Source of the DNA: Puniceicoccaceae bacterium 5H
GTDB taxonomy: Bacteria; Verrucomicrobiota; Verrucomicrobiia; Opitutales; Oceanipulchritudinaceae
Assembly (NCBI GenBank): GCA_009772895.1
Contig: WOUP01000001.1
Location: forward strand, 248,001 to 312,000
Reading direction: 5' to 3'
Length of the DNA stretch: 64,000 nucleotides
The translations under genes were made by a program, and so were the position numbers. This document shows, piece by piece, positions 1-10,609 of this stretch. The notes beneath the pieces were generated by a model, which had not been told where the DNA came from, searched no databases, and saw only the letters and a list, made by a program, of their open reading frames with translations. Position 1 is the first letter of the stretch; each line of letters starts with the position of its first letter.

Positions 1-1
1 C

Positions 2-1150
2 TATTTGCACGCCCGCACCGGTCTCTGGAACAAGACCAAGACCGACCCCTACGTCAACATGCTGCGCACCTGCACCGAGGGCTTCAGCGCCGTCGTCGCG
101 GGCGTGAACGGGCTGACGGTCGGGGCGTTCGACGAGATCATCCGCGAGCCGGATGCCTTCTCGCGCCGCGTTTCCCGCAACCTGCACCACATTCTGGCCG
201 AAGAGTGCGACCTCACGAAGGTGATCGACCCGGCCGGTGGTTCCTGGGCGGTGGAAAGCCTCACCGAGCAAATGGCCGAGAGCGCCTGGAAGCTGTTCCA
301 GGAAATTGAAACGGCTGGCGGCATGGTCCAGGCCCTGCGCGACGGCTTCCCGCAGATCAAGACGCAGGAAGTGCTCGCCCAGAAGATGAAAAAGATCCAC
401 CAGCGCCGCGACGTGATTGTGGGGACGAACAATTACCCCAATCCGATCGAGAAGGCGCTCGAGCCGCGCAACATCGATTACAAGGCCACCGCCGACGAGC
501 GCTCCAACGCCGCCAAGAAGGCGCGGGAGCAGGCCGTGAAAGGTGGCACCCACAGTGCGTTGCAGTGCCTCAGTCAGGCCGATCCGGTCGCCGACCCAGG
601 CGTGGTCGTAGCGGCGGTTGCCGCAGCCAAGGCAGGCATGACGCTCGGCCAGATCAACGCTGCCTTACGCGAAAACAAGTCGGGTAGCGAACAGGTCGAG
701 CCGCTGAAGATGCAGCGTGCCAGTGAGACTTACGAAACCCTGCGGGCGGAAGCCGAAGCACTGGGGGACAAGGCCCGTATCCTGCAAGTCAACTTCGGCC
801 CCAGCCGCCGCTACCGTGGACGGGCCGACTGGACGAGCGCCTTCTTCCGCGTGGGTGGCTTCCAGGTCCTCTCCGACACCGACTTCAACACGGTCGAGGA
901 AGCCGTGGCCGCCGCCAACGAATCGCAGGCGCCGATCGCGGTCATTACCTCCGACGACCAGACCTACGCCGAATCCGCGGTAGAGCTCGCCAAGGCCCTC
1001 AAGCAGGCCCGCCCGAGCCTTTACCTGATCCTCGCCGGTGCGCCGGGCGACAATGAAGCCGCCTTCAAGGAAGCCGGGGTCGATACCTTCGTGCACGTCC
1101 GCGTGAACAACTACGAGATGAACCAACAACTGGTGCAACGCCTCAAGTAG
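2..1150 (+). CDS. mutA: Methylmalonyl-CoA mutase small (beta) subunit, C-terminal part (5' truncated by window edge)
   Basis: Frame open from the window edge; mutase-family sequence ([52 protein letters not shown]); directly followed by the large subunit. Confidence 0.88.
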   Translation, partial: YLHARTGLWNKTKTDPYVNMLRTCTEGFSAVVAGVNGLTVGAFDEIIREPDAFSRRVSRNLHHILAEECDLTKVIDPAGGSWAVESLTEQMAESAWKLFQEIETAGGMVQALRDGFPQIKTQEVLAQKMKKIHQRRDVIVGTNNYPNPIEKALEPRNIDYKATADERSNAAKKAREQAVKGGTHSALQCLSQADPVADPGVVVAAVAAAKAGMTLGQINAALRENKSGSEQVEPLKMQRASETYETLRAEAEALGDKARILQVNFGPSRRYRGRADWTSAFFRVGGFQVLSDTDFNTVEEAVAAANESQAPIAVITSDDQTYAESAVELAKALKQARPSLYLILAGAPGDNEAAFKEAGVDTFVHVRVNNYEMNQQLVQRLK

Positions 1151-1155
1151 TAGCC

Positions 1156-3342
1156 ATGATTTCTCCTGATTTTAAGACGATCGACTGGAAACCGGCCGCC
1201 AGCCAGCCCACCCAGACCTATGGTGAGTGGAAGGCAGACCTGGAAAAACGCACGGGCCAAGACGCCGAGGAACTGGTCTGGCAGACGATGGAGCAGATCC
1301 CCGTCGAGCCGCTCTATACCAGCAATGCCTACGAGGGCATGGAGCACCTCGAGTATCAGGCCGGTATCGCACCGTTCTTGCGCGGGCCGTATGCCACGAT
1401 GTATGTGTTCCGCCCTTGGACGGTGCGCCAATACGCCGGCTTCTCCACGGCGGAAGAGTCCAACGCGTTTTATCGCCGCAACTTGGCCGCTGGTCAAAAG
1501 GGCCTCTCCGTAGCCTTCGACCTGGCGACGCACCGCGGCTATGACAGCGATCACAAGCGCGTGGTCGGGGACGTCGGCAAGGCCGGGGTGGCGATCGACT
1601 CGATCCTGGATATGCAGATCCTGTTCGACCGCATCCCGCTGGACAAGGTGTCCGTCTCCATGACGATGAACGGTGCGGTATTGCCGATCATGGCCTTCTA
1701 CATCGTCGCGGCCCTGGAGCAGGGCGCGAAGCTGGAAGACCTCAGCGGCACGATCCAGAATGACATCCTGAAGGAATACATGGTGCGGAATACCTACATC
1801 TATCCGCCCGAACCTTCGATGCGCATCATCGCGGATATCTTCGAGTTCACGTCGCAGAACATGCCGAAGTTCAACTCGATCTCGATCTCCGGCTACCACA
1901 TGCAGGAAGCGGGTGCGACGGCCGACCTCGAGATGGCCTACACCCTGGCCGACGGTCTCGAGTATCTCCGCACGGGTATCCAGGCCGGCATCGATGTCGA
2001 CGCCTTTGCGCCGCGGCTCTCGTTCTTCTGGGCCCAAGGCAAGAACTACTTCATGGAAGTGGCCAAGATGCGCGCGGCGCGTCTGCTGTGGGCCAAGATC
2101 GTGAACCAGTTCAACCCGAAGAACCCCAAGTCCCTCGCGCTGCGCACCCACTCGCAGACCTCGGGCTGGAGCCTCACGGAGCAGGACCCTTACAACAACG
2201 TCTCCCGCACTTGCATCGAGGGCATGGCTGCGGCGCTGGGGCACACCCAGTCGCTGCACACTAACGCGCTTGATGAAGCCATCGCGCTGCCGACGGACTT
2301 CTCCGCCCGCATTGCCCGCAATACCCAGCTCTTCCTCCAGGACGAAACAGGCATCTGCAAGATCATCGACCCGTGGGGCGGCAGCTACTACGTGGAAGCA
2401 CTGACCCACGCCCTGAAGAACAAGGCCTGGGCACACATCCAGGAAGTCGAGTCCCTCGGCGGTATGGCCAAGGCGATCGAGAGCGGCATGCCCAAGATGC
2501 GTATCGAAGAGGCCGCCGCCCGCCGGCAGGCTCGCATCGACAGCCAGCTCGAAACCATCACCGGCGTGAACAAATACCGCTTGGAGAAGGAAGACGCGCT
2601 GGATGTGCTCGACATCGACAACTCCGCCGTGCGCGAAGCCCAGATCAAGCGGTTGCAAAAGCTGCGGGCCGAGCGTGACGAGTCCAAGGTTCAGGCCGCT
2701 CTCGAAGCTATCACCAAGGCCGCCTCGGGCGAAGTGAAGGGTAACCTGCTGGCGCTCGCGATCGAAGCCACCAAGGTCCGCGCGAGCCTCGGCGAAATCT
2801 CCGATGCCATGGAAAAGGTTTATGGACGCCACCAGGCTGTGATCCGCTCCATCAGCGGGGTCTACAGCAGCGAATTCGGCAACAGTGGCGCGATCGAAAA
2901 GCTGCGGGCCCGCACCGATGCCTTCGCCGAGAAGGAAGGCCGCCGCCCGCGCATCATGATCGCCAAGATGGGGCAGGACGGCCACGACCGTGGCGCCAAG
3001 GTCGTCGCTACGGCCTATGCCGACATGGGCTTCGACGTCGATATCGGCCCGTTGTTCCAGACCCCGGAAGAATCGGCGGCCCAGGCCGTGGAAAACGACG
3101 TGCACGTCGTGGCGATGAGCTCGTTGGCTGCCGGCCACAAGACCCTGCTGCCGCAGCTCGTCGATGAATTGGCCAAGCTCGGTCGCGACGACATCTTCGT
3201 GGTCGCTGGCGGCGTCATCCCCGCCCAGGATTACGAATACCTCTACGAGCACGGTGCGTCCGCGATCTTCGGTCCCGGTTCGGTCATCACCGATTCTGCT
3301 GGCAAGGTCATGGACCTGCTCGAGCAGCAGTATATGGAATAG
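1156..3342 (+). CDS. mutB: Methylmalonyl-CoA mutase large (alpha) subunit, B12-binding
   Basis: 728 aa; TIM-barrel mutase sequence plus C-terminal cobalamin-binding motif [34 protein letters not shown]. Confidence 0.95.
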   Translation: MISPDFKTIDWKPAASQPTQTYGEWKADLEKRTGQDAEELVWQTMEQIPVEPLYTSNAYEGMEHLEYQAGIAPFLRGPYATMYVFRPWTVRQYAGFSTAEESNAFYRRNLAAGQKGLSVAFDLATHRGYDSDHKRVVGDVGKAGVAIDSILDMQILFDRIPLDKVSVSMTMNGAVLPIMAFYIVAALEQGAKLEDLSGTIQNDILKEYMVRNTYIYPPEPSMRIIADIFEFTSQNMPKFNSISISGYHMQEAGATADLEMAYTLADGLEYLRTGIQAGIDVDAFAPRLSFFWAQGKNYFMEVAKMRAARLLWAKIVNQFNPKNPKSLALRTHSQTSGWSLTEQDPYNNVSRTCIEGMAAALGHTQSLHTNALDEAIALPTDFSARIARNTQLFLQDETGICKIIDPWGGSYYVEALTHALKNKAWAHIQEVESLGGMAKAIESGMPKMRIEEAAARRQARIDSQLETITGVNKYRLEKEDALDVLDIDNSAVREAQIKRLQKLRAERDESKVQAALEAITKAASGEVKGNLLALAIEATKVRASLGEISDAMEKVYGRHQAVIRSISGVYSSEFGNSGAIEKLRARTDAFAEKEGRRPRIMIAKMGQDGHDRGAKVVATAYADMGFDVDIGPLFQTPEESAAQAVENDVHVVAMSSLAAGHKTLLPQLVDELAKLGRDDIFVVAGGVIPAQDYEYLYEHGASAIFGPGSVITDSAGKVMDLLEQQYME

Positions 3343-3377
3343 CCTTTTGCTATAGTTCCCTGAGTCAGATAGGATTG

Positions 3378-3411
3378 CCGCCACCCTCCCGCAGGTTGGC
3401 GGTTTTTTTTT
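3378..3411 (+). terminator. Rho-independent terminator after mutAB
   Basis: CCGCCAcCC...GGtTGGCGG hairpin followed by 9 T residues, 35 bp after the mutB stop. Confidence 0.85.
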
Positions 3412-3504
3412 GCGAACGTTTCCGGAACGGTGTTTCTGTTGAACGAAAACGCGGAGCCGCATCCAGCATTGCGTTCCTTGTCCGCCTGACGCCTAAATAG
3501 GCTC

Positions 3505-4593
3505 ATGCGCATCCTTCATGTTGAAACCGGCAAGCACCTCTACGGCGGCGCACTGCAAACGGCCTACCTCATTCGCGGCCTGCAGGCTCAAGGGGTCGAT
3601 AATCTGCTGGTGGCCGACATGCGCAGTCCGCTGGTTGAGCAAGTGCAGGAGACAGGCGCGCTGGTCTCGGCCGGGTGCTGGTCGGGCGAGGTGGACGCTC
3701 GCATGTTCTTTCGCCTCGGCAAACTGATCCGCCACTGGCAACCGGACCTCTTGCACGTGCACTCTCGGCGAGGGGCAGATTTGTGGGGGCCGCTCGCGGC
3801 GCGGGCAACTGGAGTGCCGCATATCATCACGCGCCGGGTCGACAACCCCGAGCCGGCCTGGCTGGTGGCCTTGCGCTACAGTTCCGCAGCGGCGGTGGTC
3901 GGTATCTCCGAGCGCATCACGGAGGTCTTGCGCGTGGAAGGCGTCTCGACCGCCAAGCTACACACGATCCGTAGCGGAGTGGATGTGGCACAATACCAGC
4001 CGGACCGCGAGCGCGCGCGCCAGAGGCTGCAGGAACTTTACCCGTTGCCGCTCGATGGGCTGTATGTGGGCATGATCGCGCAGTTTATCCGGCGCAAGGG
4101 GCACCATCGGCTCTTGGCGGTCGCACCAACCTTGGTCGAGGCGTTTCCTCAAGTGCGCTTCGTGCTTTTCGGCCAGGGGCCCGAGGTCGAAAACGTCAAG
4201 GCGGAGATCATGCGCCTGGGGCTGACGGAGTATTTTGTCCTGACAGGTTTCCGCGACGACCTACCGCAGTTGGTGCCAGGCCTGGATGTGCTGGCGCACC
4301 CGGCCGACCTCGAGGGCTTGGGCGTCTCGCTGTTGCAGGCCTCAGCCTGCGGCGTGCCGGTTGTTGCGGGCAAGGCGGGGGGCATCCCGGAGATCATCCG
4401 TGATGGGGAAAATGGCTACCTTCTGGAGCCGGACGATCTAGACGGATGGCAGGCCCGGTTGAATCTCTTGCTGGCCGAAGCCGACCTGCGAGAGCAGCTG
4501 GGTCGCCAGGCCCGGGAGTTGGCAGTGACGGAGTTTTCTGCCGAGACGATGGTGGAACGCAATCTGGCCCTGTATCGGCAGGTCCTGGGGTAG
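3505..4593 (+). CDS. Glycosyltransferase family 4 (GT-B)
   Basis: 362 aa; N-terminal G-G-x-L-x-T, C-terminal GLGVSLLQASACGVPVVAGKAGGIPEII typical of GT4. Confidence 0.85.
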   Translation: MRILHVETGKHLYGGALQTAYLIRGLQAQGVDNLLVADMRSPLVEQVQETGALVSAGCWSGEVDARMFFRLGKLIRHWQPDLLHVHSRRGADLWGPLAARATGVPHIITRRVDNPEPAWLVALRYSSAAAVVGISERITEVLRVEGVSTAKLHTIRSGVDVAQYQPDRERARQRLQELYPLPLDGLYVGMIAQFIRRKGHHRLLAVAPTLVEAFPQVRFVLFGQGPEVENVKAEIMRLGLTEYFVLTGFRDDLPQLVPGLDVLAHPADLEGLGVSLLQASACGVPVVAGKAGGIPEIIRDGENGYLLEPDDLDGWQARLNLLLAEADLREQLGRQARELAVTEFSAETMVERNLALYRQVLG

Positions 4594-4710
4594 GGGAACA
4601 TTCCGAGAGGGTTTAGGGAAGGCAAGATGGACTTCCTCTTCGCCGAAGCTTGAATCGTAGTGCGCAATGTTTCCCCGCATGCGCTACTCCGACTTGTGGC
4701 TGTTGAAGCC

Positions 4711-5811
4711 CTACGCCTGTTTCTTGCTCGCGCCGCTTGGCCCCTGAGTTCGGTTCCAGAGGTCTTCGGCCGCTTTGCCGACTCGGGAAACGCTGAATGC
4801 CCGCATGCAATCGAAGCGGTCGTCGCAGGTAGGGTGACGGCGGCAGGGCGAGCAATCCAAGTGATCATACAAGACGATGCCGAGCGCAGGGTCGGTGCGC
4901 AAATAGCCGCAGGTAGAGCCAAAAAGCACGACGGTCGGCACTTGCAGCCCCACGGCGAGGTGCGTCAGCCCGGTGTCGACGCCGACGGCGAGGGCCGCTT
5001 GAGAGACCACACCGATTTTCTCCTGCAGATTGGAATCCCAGCCCGCGCGCACGTTGACCAAGGGCGAATTAGAGGCGGCAGCAATGGCTTCGGCGGCATC
5101 GAGGTCATTGGGACCACCGAGGATCCAGATTGGGCGTTCGAAGCCCGCCGCAAGCCAGTGGGCAAGTTCCGCCCACCGCTCGGAAAACCAGTGCTTTTGC
5201 GGTCGCGTGGTAAAAGGGAAGAGCAGGATGGGCGCCTTGCTGCCGTCGCCAGCCAGCAACAGCTCGGCTTCCTTGCGCGCCTTGGCCGTCGGGTAGACGT
5301 CGACGCGCGCCAGGTCGGGATCGATGCCGAGGGCGGCGACCATGTTGCGGTATTCGCGGCAAAACGGGCCTGGTTCATCGGGGTTGTCCGGCACCACATG
5401 CGTCATCAGCCGGGCTGAACCCTCACGGGAACGCAGGCCGATCCGGTTGCGCGCTCCTGAAATCCAGGCAAACGCGGCGCTCTTCAACAGCCCCTGCAGA
5501 TCCAGCACGAGGTCGAACTTCTGTTCCCGTAATGCCTTGCGCCAGCGCAGCGTCTCGCGCAACAGCGTCAGATATTTATGCTCCTGCGCCCACTTTTTCC
5601 ACTGGCGGCGGGGCCAGATCCAGACTTTTTTCAGATGTGGATGCTCCTCCAGGATTTCGGCCCCGAGCTCTTCGGTCAGCCAATGCACCTCGGCCTCTGG
5701 CCACTGCTGGCGCAAGGCCGGCAAGACGCTTGACGCCATGATGATATCCCCGATCGCGCTCAAGCGGATGATGAGAATGCGCTGCGGCGCTTTTTTCAGG
5801 TGCAGGGTCAT
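4711..5811 (-). CDS. Heptosyltransferase / GT9 family (LPS core)
   Basis: RILIIRLSAIGDIIMASSVLPALRQQWPEAEVHWLTEE; VGVDTGLTHLAVGLQVPTVVLFGST; GT9 family signature. Confidence 0.88.
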   Translation of the reverse strand: MTLHLKKAPQRILIIRLSAIGDIIMASSVLPALRQQWPEAEVHWLTEELGAEILEEHPHLKKVWIWPRRQWKKWAQEHKYLTLLRETLRWRKALREQKFDLVLDLQGLLKSAAFAWISGARNRIGLRSREGSARLMTHVVPDNPDEPGPFCREYRNMVAALGIDPDLARVDVYPTAKARKEAELLLAGDGSKAPILLFPFTTRPQKHWFSERWAELAHWLAAGFERPIWILGGPNDLDAAEAIAAASNSPLVNVRAGWDSNLQEKIGVVSQAALAVGVDTGLTHLAVGLQVPTVVLFGSTCGYLRTDPALGIVLYDHLDCSPCRRHPTCDDRFDCMRAFSVSRVGKAAEDLWNRTQGPSGASKKQA

Positions 5812-5846
5812 CGGTTGGCGGAGGCGAAATGTGGGCGCGGGCTCAC

Positions 5847-7589
5847 TTACGTCCTCTGGTTTTCGTAGAGCTTGCGGAAAAGTGGGTGGGCGAGCAGGGC
5901 GTCGAAGGTGTTGTCGCCGACGATGCGGCCTTCGTCGAACAGCAGGATACGATCCGCGAGCCGAATGGTGCTGAAGCGGTGGGCGATGATGAAGACGGTT
6001 TTACCCGAAACGTGTTGCTCGAGCGCCTGCTGGATCTTCTGTTCGCTCTCGGCATCGAGGGCAGAGGTAGCCTCGTCGAGCACCAGGATCGGGGCGTTTT
6101 TGAGGAACGCGCGGGCGAGCGCGAGGCGCTGACGTTGGCCCCCGGACAGGCGGGTCGCGTCTTCGCCGACAGGGGTATCGTAGCCGGCGGGCAGCCGCTC
6201 GATGAATTCGTGCGCGTAGGCAGCTCGGGCGGCAGCTTCCATCTCCTCGGCCGTAGCGTCGGGTTTGCCGATGCGCAGGTTGTCGGCCACCGTGCCGTCG
6301 AAGAGGAAGGGCGCCTGCGGGACCACTGCGATGTGACGGCGCACATCTGCCCGCTTTACCTGACGCAGGTCGGATTCATCGAGCCGGATCGCGCCGGAGG
6401 TCGGATCGTAGAGGCGCGTCAGCAGCTTGACGAAGGTGCTTTTGCCCGCACCACTGGGGCCGACCAATGCGCAGACCGTACCCGGCTGGATCGTGACGCT
6501 TACGTGGTCCAGAGCGGCAGCCGATTCTGTGTCATCGGCGTTATAGTGAAAGCTGACGTCCTCGTAGCGCACGAGCCCGGAAACGGAAGCCAGTTCCTGG
6601 GCGTCGGGCGCATCGCTGACCACTTCGGGTTCGGCAAAAAGCTGGTCGATGCGTTCGAGCGCACCGCGCGACTTCTGGATGTTGGCGTAGACGTTGAAGA
6701 TCTTGCGGATCGGATCGCCCGTGAAGTAGAGCGCGATCGCCAGCGCGATAAAGATTTCGATGCCGAGCCCGACACGCTGGGAATAGACGAAGGCTGCCGC
6801 AATGACGAACGCACCGATCATCTCCAGCGATGGCTGGTGCAGGTTGTAATACTGGTCGGTCCGCACCGCCAGCCGTTCGTTTTCACTCAACTGCGCGTCG
6901 AAACGCTTCTGCTCGCGATCCTCCAGATTGAAGGTGCGCACCTCCAGCAACGCGCGCATGTTTTCCGCCAGGATGGACGTAAACCGCCCCATCGCAGCCT
7001 GATTCTTGCGGCTGAGGCGCTTCACGTGCTTGCTCACGTAGCTGACTGGCACCAGCATCGCCGGCATCGAGAGCAGCAGAATGAGCAGGAAGATTACCTC
7101 CTTTTGCGTGACCGACAGGTAGATCAGATACCCGAGAGCCCCCACAGCGACGAAGGGCTGGATGAACAGGTCCTTGGATACATTGCGGATCGTGGACTGG
7201 ATCAATTGGGCGTCCCCCAGGACACGAGCAATCAGGTCGCCCACCTGATGCCGTTCGTAAAAGGCGAGCGGCAGGCTCTGGAGTTTCGCGAAAAGGTCGC
7301 GGCGCAACTGCTTCAAGACGGCTTCTGCTGCCTTCGACGAATAGACGCCGTTGAGATACATGAAGACCGCGCGCCCGAGGAACGCCAGCGGCAGCAATGC
7401 TGCGGCCCCGAGGACAACCCACAGCGTGGCGTCACGTCCGCCTTCGCCCAGCAACTCGCTGAAGACTTTCTGGACAAAGAACGGCACGCCGAAGCCGCTG
7501 AAGGCGCCCGCCAGGGCCCCGGAAGGGATGGCGATCAAAAGCCGTCCGCGCTGTTCGCGAATGTAGTTGAGGTATCTCTGCCAATCCAT
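5847..7589 (-). CDS. ABC transporter, permease-ATPase fusion, MsbA-like lipid exporter
   Basis: N-terminal TM domain plus Walker A GPSGAGKST, signature LSGGQRQRLALARA, Walker B ILVLDEATSALD. Start chosen at MDWQRYLNY. Confidence 0.9.
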   Translation of the reverse strand: MDWQRYLNYIREQRGRLLIAIPSGALAGAFSGFGVPFFVQKVFSELLGEGGRDATLWVVLGAAALLPLAFLGRAVFMYLNGVYSSKAAEAVLKQLRRDLFAKLQSLPLAFYERHQVGDLIARVLGDAQLIQSTIRNVSKDLFIQPFVAVGALGYLIYLSVTQKEVIFLLILLLSMPAMLVPVSYVSKHVKRLSRKNQAAMGRFTSILAENMRALLEVRTFNLEDREQKRFDAQLSENERLAVRTDQYYNLHQPSLEMIGAFVIAAAFVYSQRVGLGIEIFIALAIALYFTGDPIRKIFNVYANIQKSRGALERIDQLFAEPEVVSDAPDAQELASVSGLVRYEDVSFHYNADDTESAAALDHVSVTIQPGTVCALVGPSGAGKSTFVKLLTRLYDPTSGAIRLDESDLRQVKRADVRRHIAVVPQAPFLFDGTVADNLRIGKPDATAEEMEAAARAAYAHEFIERLPAGYDTPVGEDATRLSGGQRQRLALARAFLKNAPILVLDEATSALDAESEQKIQQALEQHVSGKTVFIIAHRFSTIRLADRILLFDEGRIVGDNTFDALLAHPLFRKLYENQRT

Positions 7590-7671
7590 GCTGACCAAAG
7601 GGGGACACTCAGGCACCGCCGCCCGATTGGCAAGCGCAGAGGTGGAGAGGGCGCCCTACCAACCACACCCT

Positions 7672-10605
7672 CTACAGCGCTTCGGCGATGACCTCGGCCA
7701 GGTGTTTGGGCTCGCGGTCGGTCAGCTGCATGATCTGTTCGCGGCAGGAGAAGCCGTCGGCGATGATCAGGGTCTCCTTGCTGGCTTCCCGCACGCGGGG
7801 CAGCAGGACTCGCTCACCGGCGGCGACCGAGACATCGTAGTTTTTCGCTTCAAAGCCAAAAGAGCCCGCCATGCCGCAGCAACCGCTGTCGAGGATCTCG
7901 AAATCGAGGCCCAGGCGTTTCAGCACCTCCTGGTCGCGCTGGAATTTGAGCACCGACTGGTGGTGGCAGTGGCGGTGGACGAGCGCCTTGCGCTTGATCT
8001 GCGGCAGATCGGCTTCGGGCACCATCTTTTGCAAAAACTCCGCCAGCGTAAAGACGCGGCGGCCCAGGCGCTTGGCGTCTTCCTTTTCGGGGAACAGGTT
8101 GTGCAGCTCGTCGCGGAAAACGGTCAAGCAACTCGGCTCGATGCCAACGATGACGCTGTCCTCTTCCAGGTAAGGGCGCAGGACCTCCATGCTCTGGAGC
8201 AACAGCTTTTTCGCGCGGTCCAGCAGACCGAAGTCGTAGAGCGGGCGCCCGCAGCACAAGGTCTGCGGCGGCAGGATTACGCGGTAATCGACGTGTTCGA
8301 GCACCTGGACCATAGCTTTGGCCGTGCGGGGCAGCAGAAAGTTGTTGAAGGTGTCGGGCCAGAGCATCGCGACCGGGCGGTCTTTCGCGTCGGCGGGCTG
8401 CACGTGCTCTTTGCTGAACCACTCGCGGAAGGTTTGCTCGGCGAAGCGCGGCATCTGGCGCTCGGTGGCGAGCCCGGCGGCTTTCTTGGCCAAGGTGGAG
8501 ATGCCGGGGGCCTGTGTGAAAAAGTTAGCCAGTTTCGGCATTCTGGAGGCCAGGCGAGCCCACCAATAAATGTAGCCCATCGCGTAGGCAGGGCGCGGGC
8601 GCAGGCGGCCCTCGTAGTAGTGGCTCATGAACTCGGCCTTGTAGGTAGCCATGTCGACGTTCACGGGACATTCGCTCTTGCAGGCTTTGCAGGCGAGGCA
8701 GAGGTCGAGCGCTTCGTGCACGGAGTCGTCCTTCCAGCCATTCTTGCCGATCACGTCGCCCTGCAGCAACTCGAACAGCATATGCGCCCGACCGCGCGTG
8801 GCGTGCTGCTCCTCCCGGGTCACCATGTAGCTCGGGCACATCGTACCGTTCTCGATCTTGCGGCAGTTGCCGACCCCTACACAGCGTTCCGCCGCGTGGG
8901 CGAAGCTGCCGTCATCCTGGGGAAACTTGAAGTGCGTCTTGGGCTGGCGGGGGTGGTAGTCCGCGCCCAGTCGCAACTGACTGTCGAGCGGGTAGGGGTC
9001 GACGACCTTGTGCGGATTCATCTTGCCGTCTGGATCCCAGAGGGCCTTGAACTCGCGGAAGGCCTCGATTAGTTCCGGGCCGTACATCTTGACCAGCAGC
9101 TCGGCCTTGGACTGGCCGTCACCATGTTCGCCGGAGAGCGTGCCGCCGTAGCTCACGACCAGATCGGCCCCTTCCTCCAGAAACTGCCGGAACTTCTCGA
9201 TGCCTTTCTCGTCCTTGAGCAGGAAATTGATGCGGGTGTGCACGAGCCCCTGACCAAAGTGCCCGTAGAAGGGCCCATCATATCCGTATTTGTTGAAGAG
9301 GGCTCGGAAGTCGCGCAGGTAGTCGCCCAGCTTTTCGGGCGGAACGGCCGTGTCTTCCCAGCCCTCCCAAGTGTCCTGCTGATGCGGCACATGGGCGGTG
9401 GCGCCGAGCCCGGACTCGCGGCCTTCCCAAACCCGTTGCTGCTGGTCGGGATCGACAAAGATCGAGGTGGAGGGCGGATGTTTCAGCCCCTTCAGTTCAC
9501 GCTCCAGCTTCTCGGCCTGCTGCTTCGCCTCATCGCGTGTGTCGGCTCCAAATTCCACGATCAACCAGCCATTGCCATAAGGCAGGATCTTGATGTCGTC
9601 GGTATGGAGGTCCATCGCCTTCATATCCTCGATCAGGCGCTCATCCATGCCTTCGCAGGCGGTGGGGCGATGCTGCATCACGATCGGCACGTGGTCGGCG
9701 GCGGTGGCGACGTCTTCGAACCCCACCACGAGCATGATTGTTTCCTTCGGCTGAGGCAGCAACTTCACCGTTGCACTGAGCACGATCACGCAGGTGCCTT
9801 CGGAGCCGCAAAGGGCCCGCGCCACATTGCAGTTTTTTTCCGTAAAGAGGTCGTCGAGGTTGTAGCCCGAGACGCGTCGGGGGATGTCGGGATAGCGCTC
9901 GCGGATCAGGTCGCCATACTGCTCCCGGATGCGCTTCAGGCCGCCGTAGATCTCGCCGACGCGGCCGCCCTGCTGGATTTTGGTTTCAAGCTCTCCGTCT
10001 GGGGTGGCACCGACCGTCATGCGCACGCCGTCGTAGGTCAGGATTTCCATCTCGACGATCTGATCGCTGGTGCGGGCGCCTTCGCCCTCGAACGCGGCCA
10101 GGACACTATGTACCCCGCAGGCGTTATTACCGATCATGCCGCCGAAGCTGCAGCTTTTATGGGTGGAGGGATCGGGACCGAAGCGCAGCCCGTGCGGTTT
10201 CACCTTGGCCTGCAAATAGTCGAGCACGCAGCCGGGTTCCACCTTGGCCGTGCGGTTCTCGATATCAACCTCCAGCACGTGGTGCATGTATTTGGAATAA
10301 TCGAGGATCAGGCCGAAGTTAGCCGTCTGGCCGGCCAAGCCCGTGCCGCCACCGCGCGAGGTGATCGCCACGCCCATCTTGCGCGCGACCTCCACCGTAT
10401 GCACCACATCCTCAACGTTTTTGGGCACCACCACGCCAATCGGTGGCAGGCGATAGTTGGAACTGTCGGTGGCGTAAAGCGCACTGGCGCCAGCCCCGAG
10501 TCTCACTTCGCCCTGGAGCTTCTGTTTCAGGAGACCGCCCAAGCGGGCGATGTCGATGTTTGGCTGATTGGCGGGAGCTTGCGGAGAGGCGGCGGTGGTG
10601 GACAT
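7672..10605 (-). CDS. FAD-linked oxidase with C-terminal 4Fe-4S/CCG domains (D-lactate/glycolate dehydrogenase-like)
   Basis: 977 aa; FAD-binding (SRGGGTGLAGQ, GNNACG), LSGEHGDGQ, CLACKACKSECPVNVD, and CCG motifs LCCGRPLYD / SGCCGMAGSFG. Confidence 0.88.
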   Translation of the reverse strand: MSTTAASPQAPANQPNIDIARLGGLLKQKLQGEVRLGAGASALYATDSSNYRLPPIGVVVPKNVEDVVHTVEVARKMGVAITSRGGGTGLAGQTANFGLILDYSKYMHHVLEVDIENRTAKVEPGCVLDYLQAKVKPHGLRFGPDPSTHKSCSFGGMIGNNACGVHSVLAAFEGEGARTSDQIVEMEILTYDGVRMTVGATPDGELETKIQQGGRVGEIYGGLKRIREQYGDLIRERYPDIPRRVSGYNLDDLFTEKNCNVARALCGSEGTCVIVLSATVKLLPQPKETIMLVVGFEDVATAADHVPIVMQHRPTACEGMDERLIEDMKAMDLHTDDIKILPYGNGWLIVEFGADTRDEAKQQAEKLERELKGLKHPPSTSIFVDPDQQQRVWEGRESGLGATAHVPHQQDTWEGWEDTAVPPEKLGDYLRDFRALFNKYGYDGPFYGHFGQGLVHTRINFLLKDEKGIEKFRQFLEEGADLVVSYGGTLSGEHGDGQSKAELLVKMYGPELIEAFREFKALWDPDGKMNPHKVVDPYPLDSQLRLGADYHPRQPKTHFKFPQDDGSFAHAAERCVGVGNCRKIENGTMCPSYMVTREEQHATRGRAHMLFELLQGDVIGKNGWKDDSVHEALDLCLACKACKSECPVNVDMATYKAEFMSHYYEGRLRPRPAYAMGYIYWWARLASRMPKLANFFTQAPGISTLAKKAAGLATERQMPRFAEQTFREWFSKEHVQPADAKDRPVAMLWPDTFNNFLLPRTAKAMVQVLEHVDYRVILPPQTLCCGRPLYDFGLLDRAKKLLLQSMEVLRPYLEEDSVIVGIEPSCLTVFRDELHNLFPEKEDAKRLGRRVFTLAEFLQKMVPEADLPQIKRKALVHRHCHHQSVLKFQRDQEVLKRLGLDFEILDSGCCGMAGSFGFEAKNYDVSVAAGERVLLPRVREASKETLIIADGFSCREQIMQLTDREPKHLAEVIAEAL

Positions 10606-10609
10606 GATG

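Noticed and set aside
1111-3462. 783-aa minus-strand ORF antisense to mutB
   Set aside because: Shadow ORF of a high-GC coding gene; low-complexity His/Arg/Gly/Val composition, no recognisable domain, fully overlaps a confident CDS.
5829-7691. 620-aa plus-strand ORF antisense to the MsbA-like gene
   Set aside because: Antisense shadow; no domain signature, and the minus strand carries complete ABC motifs.
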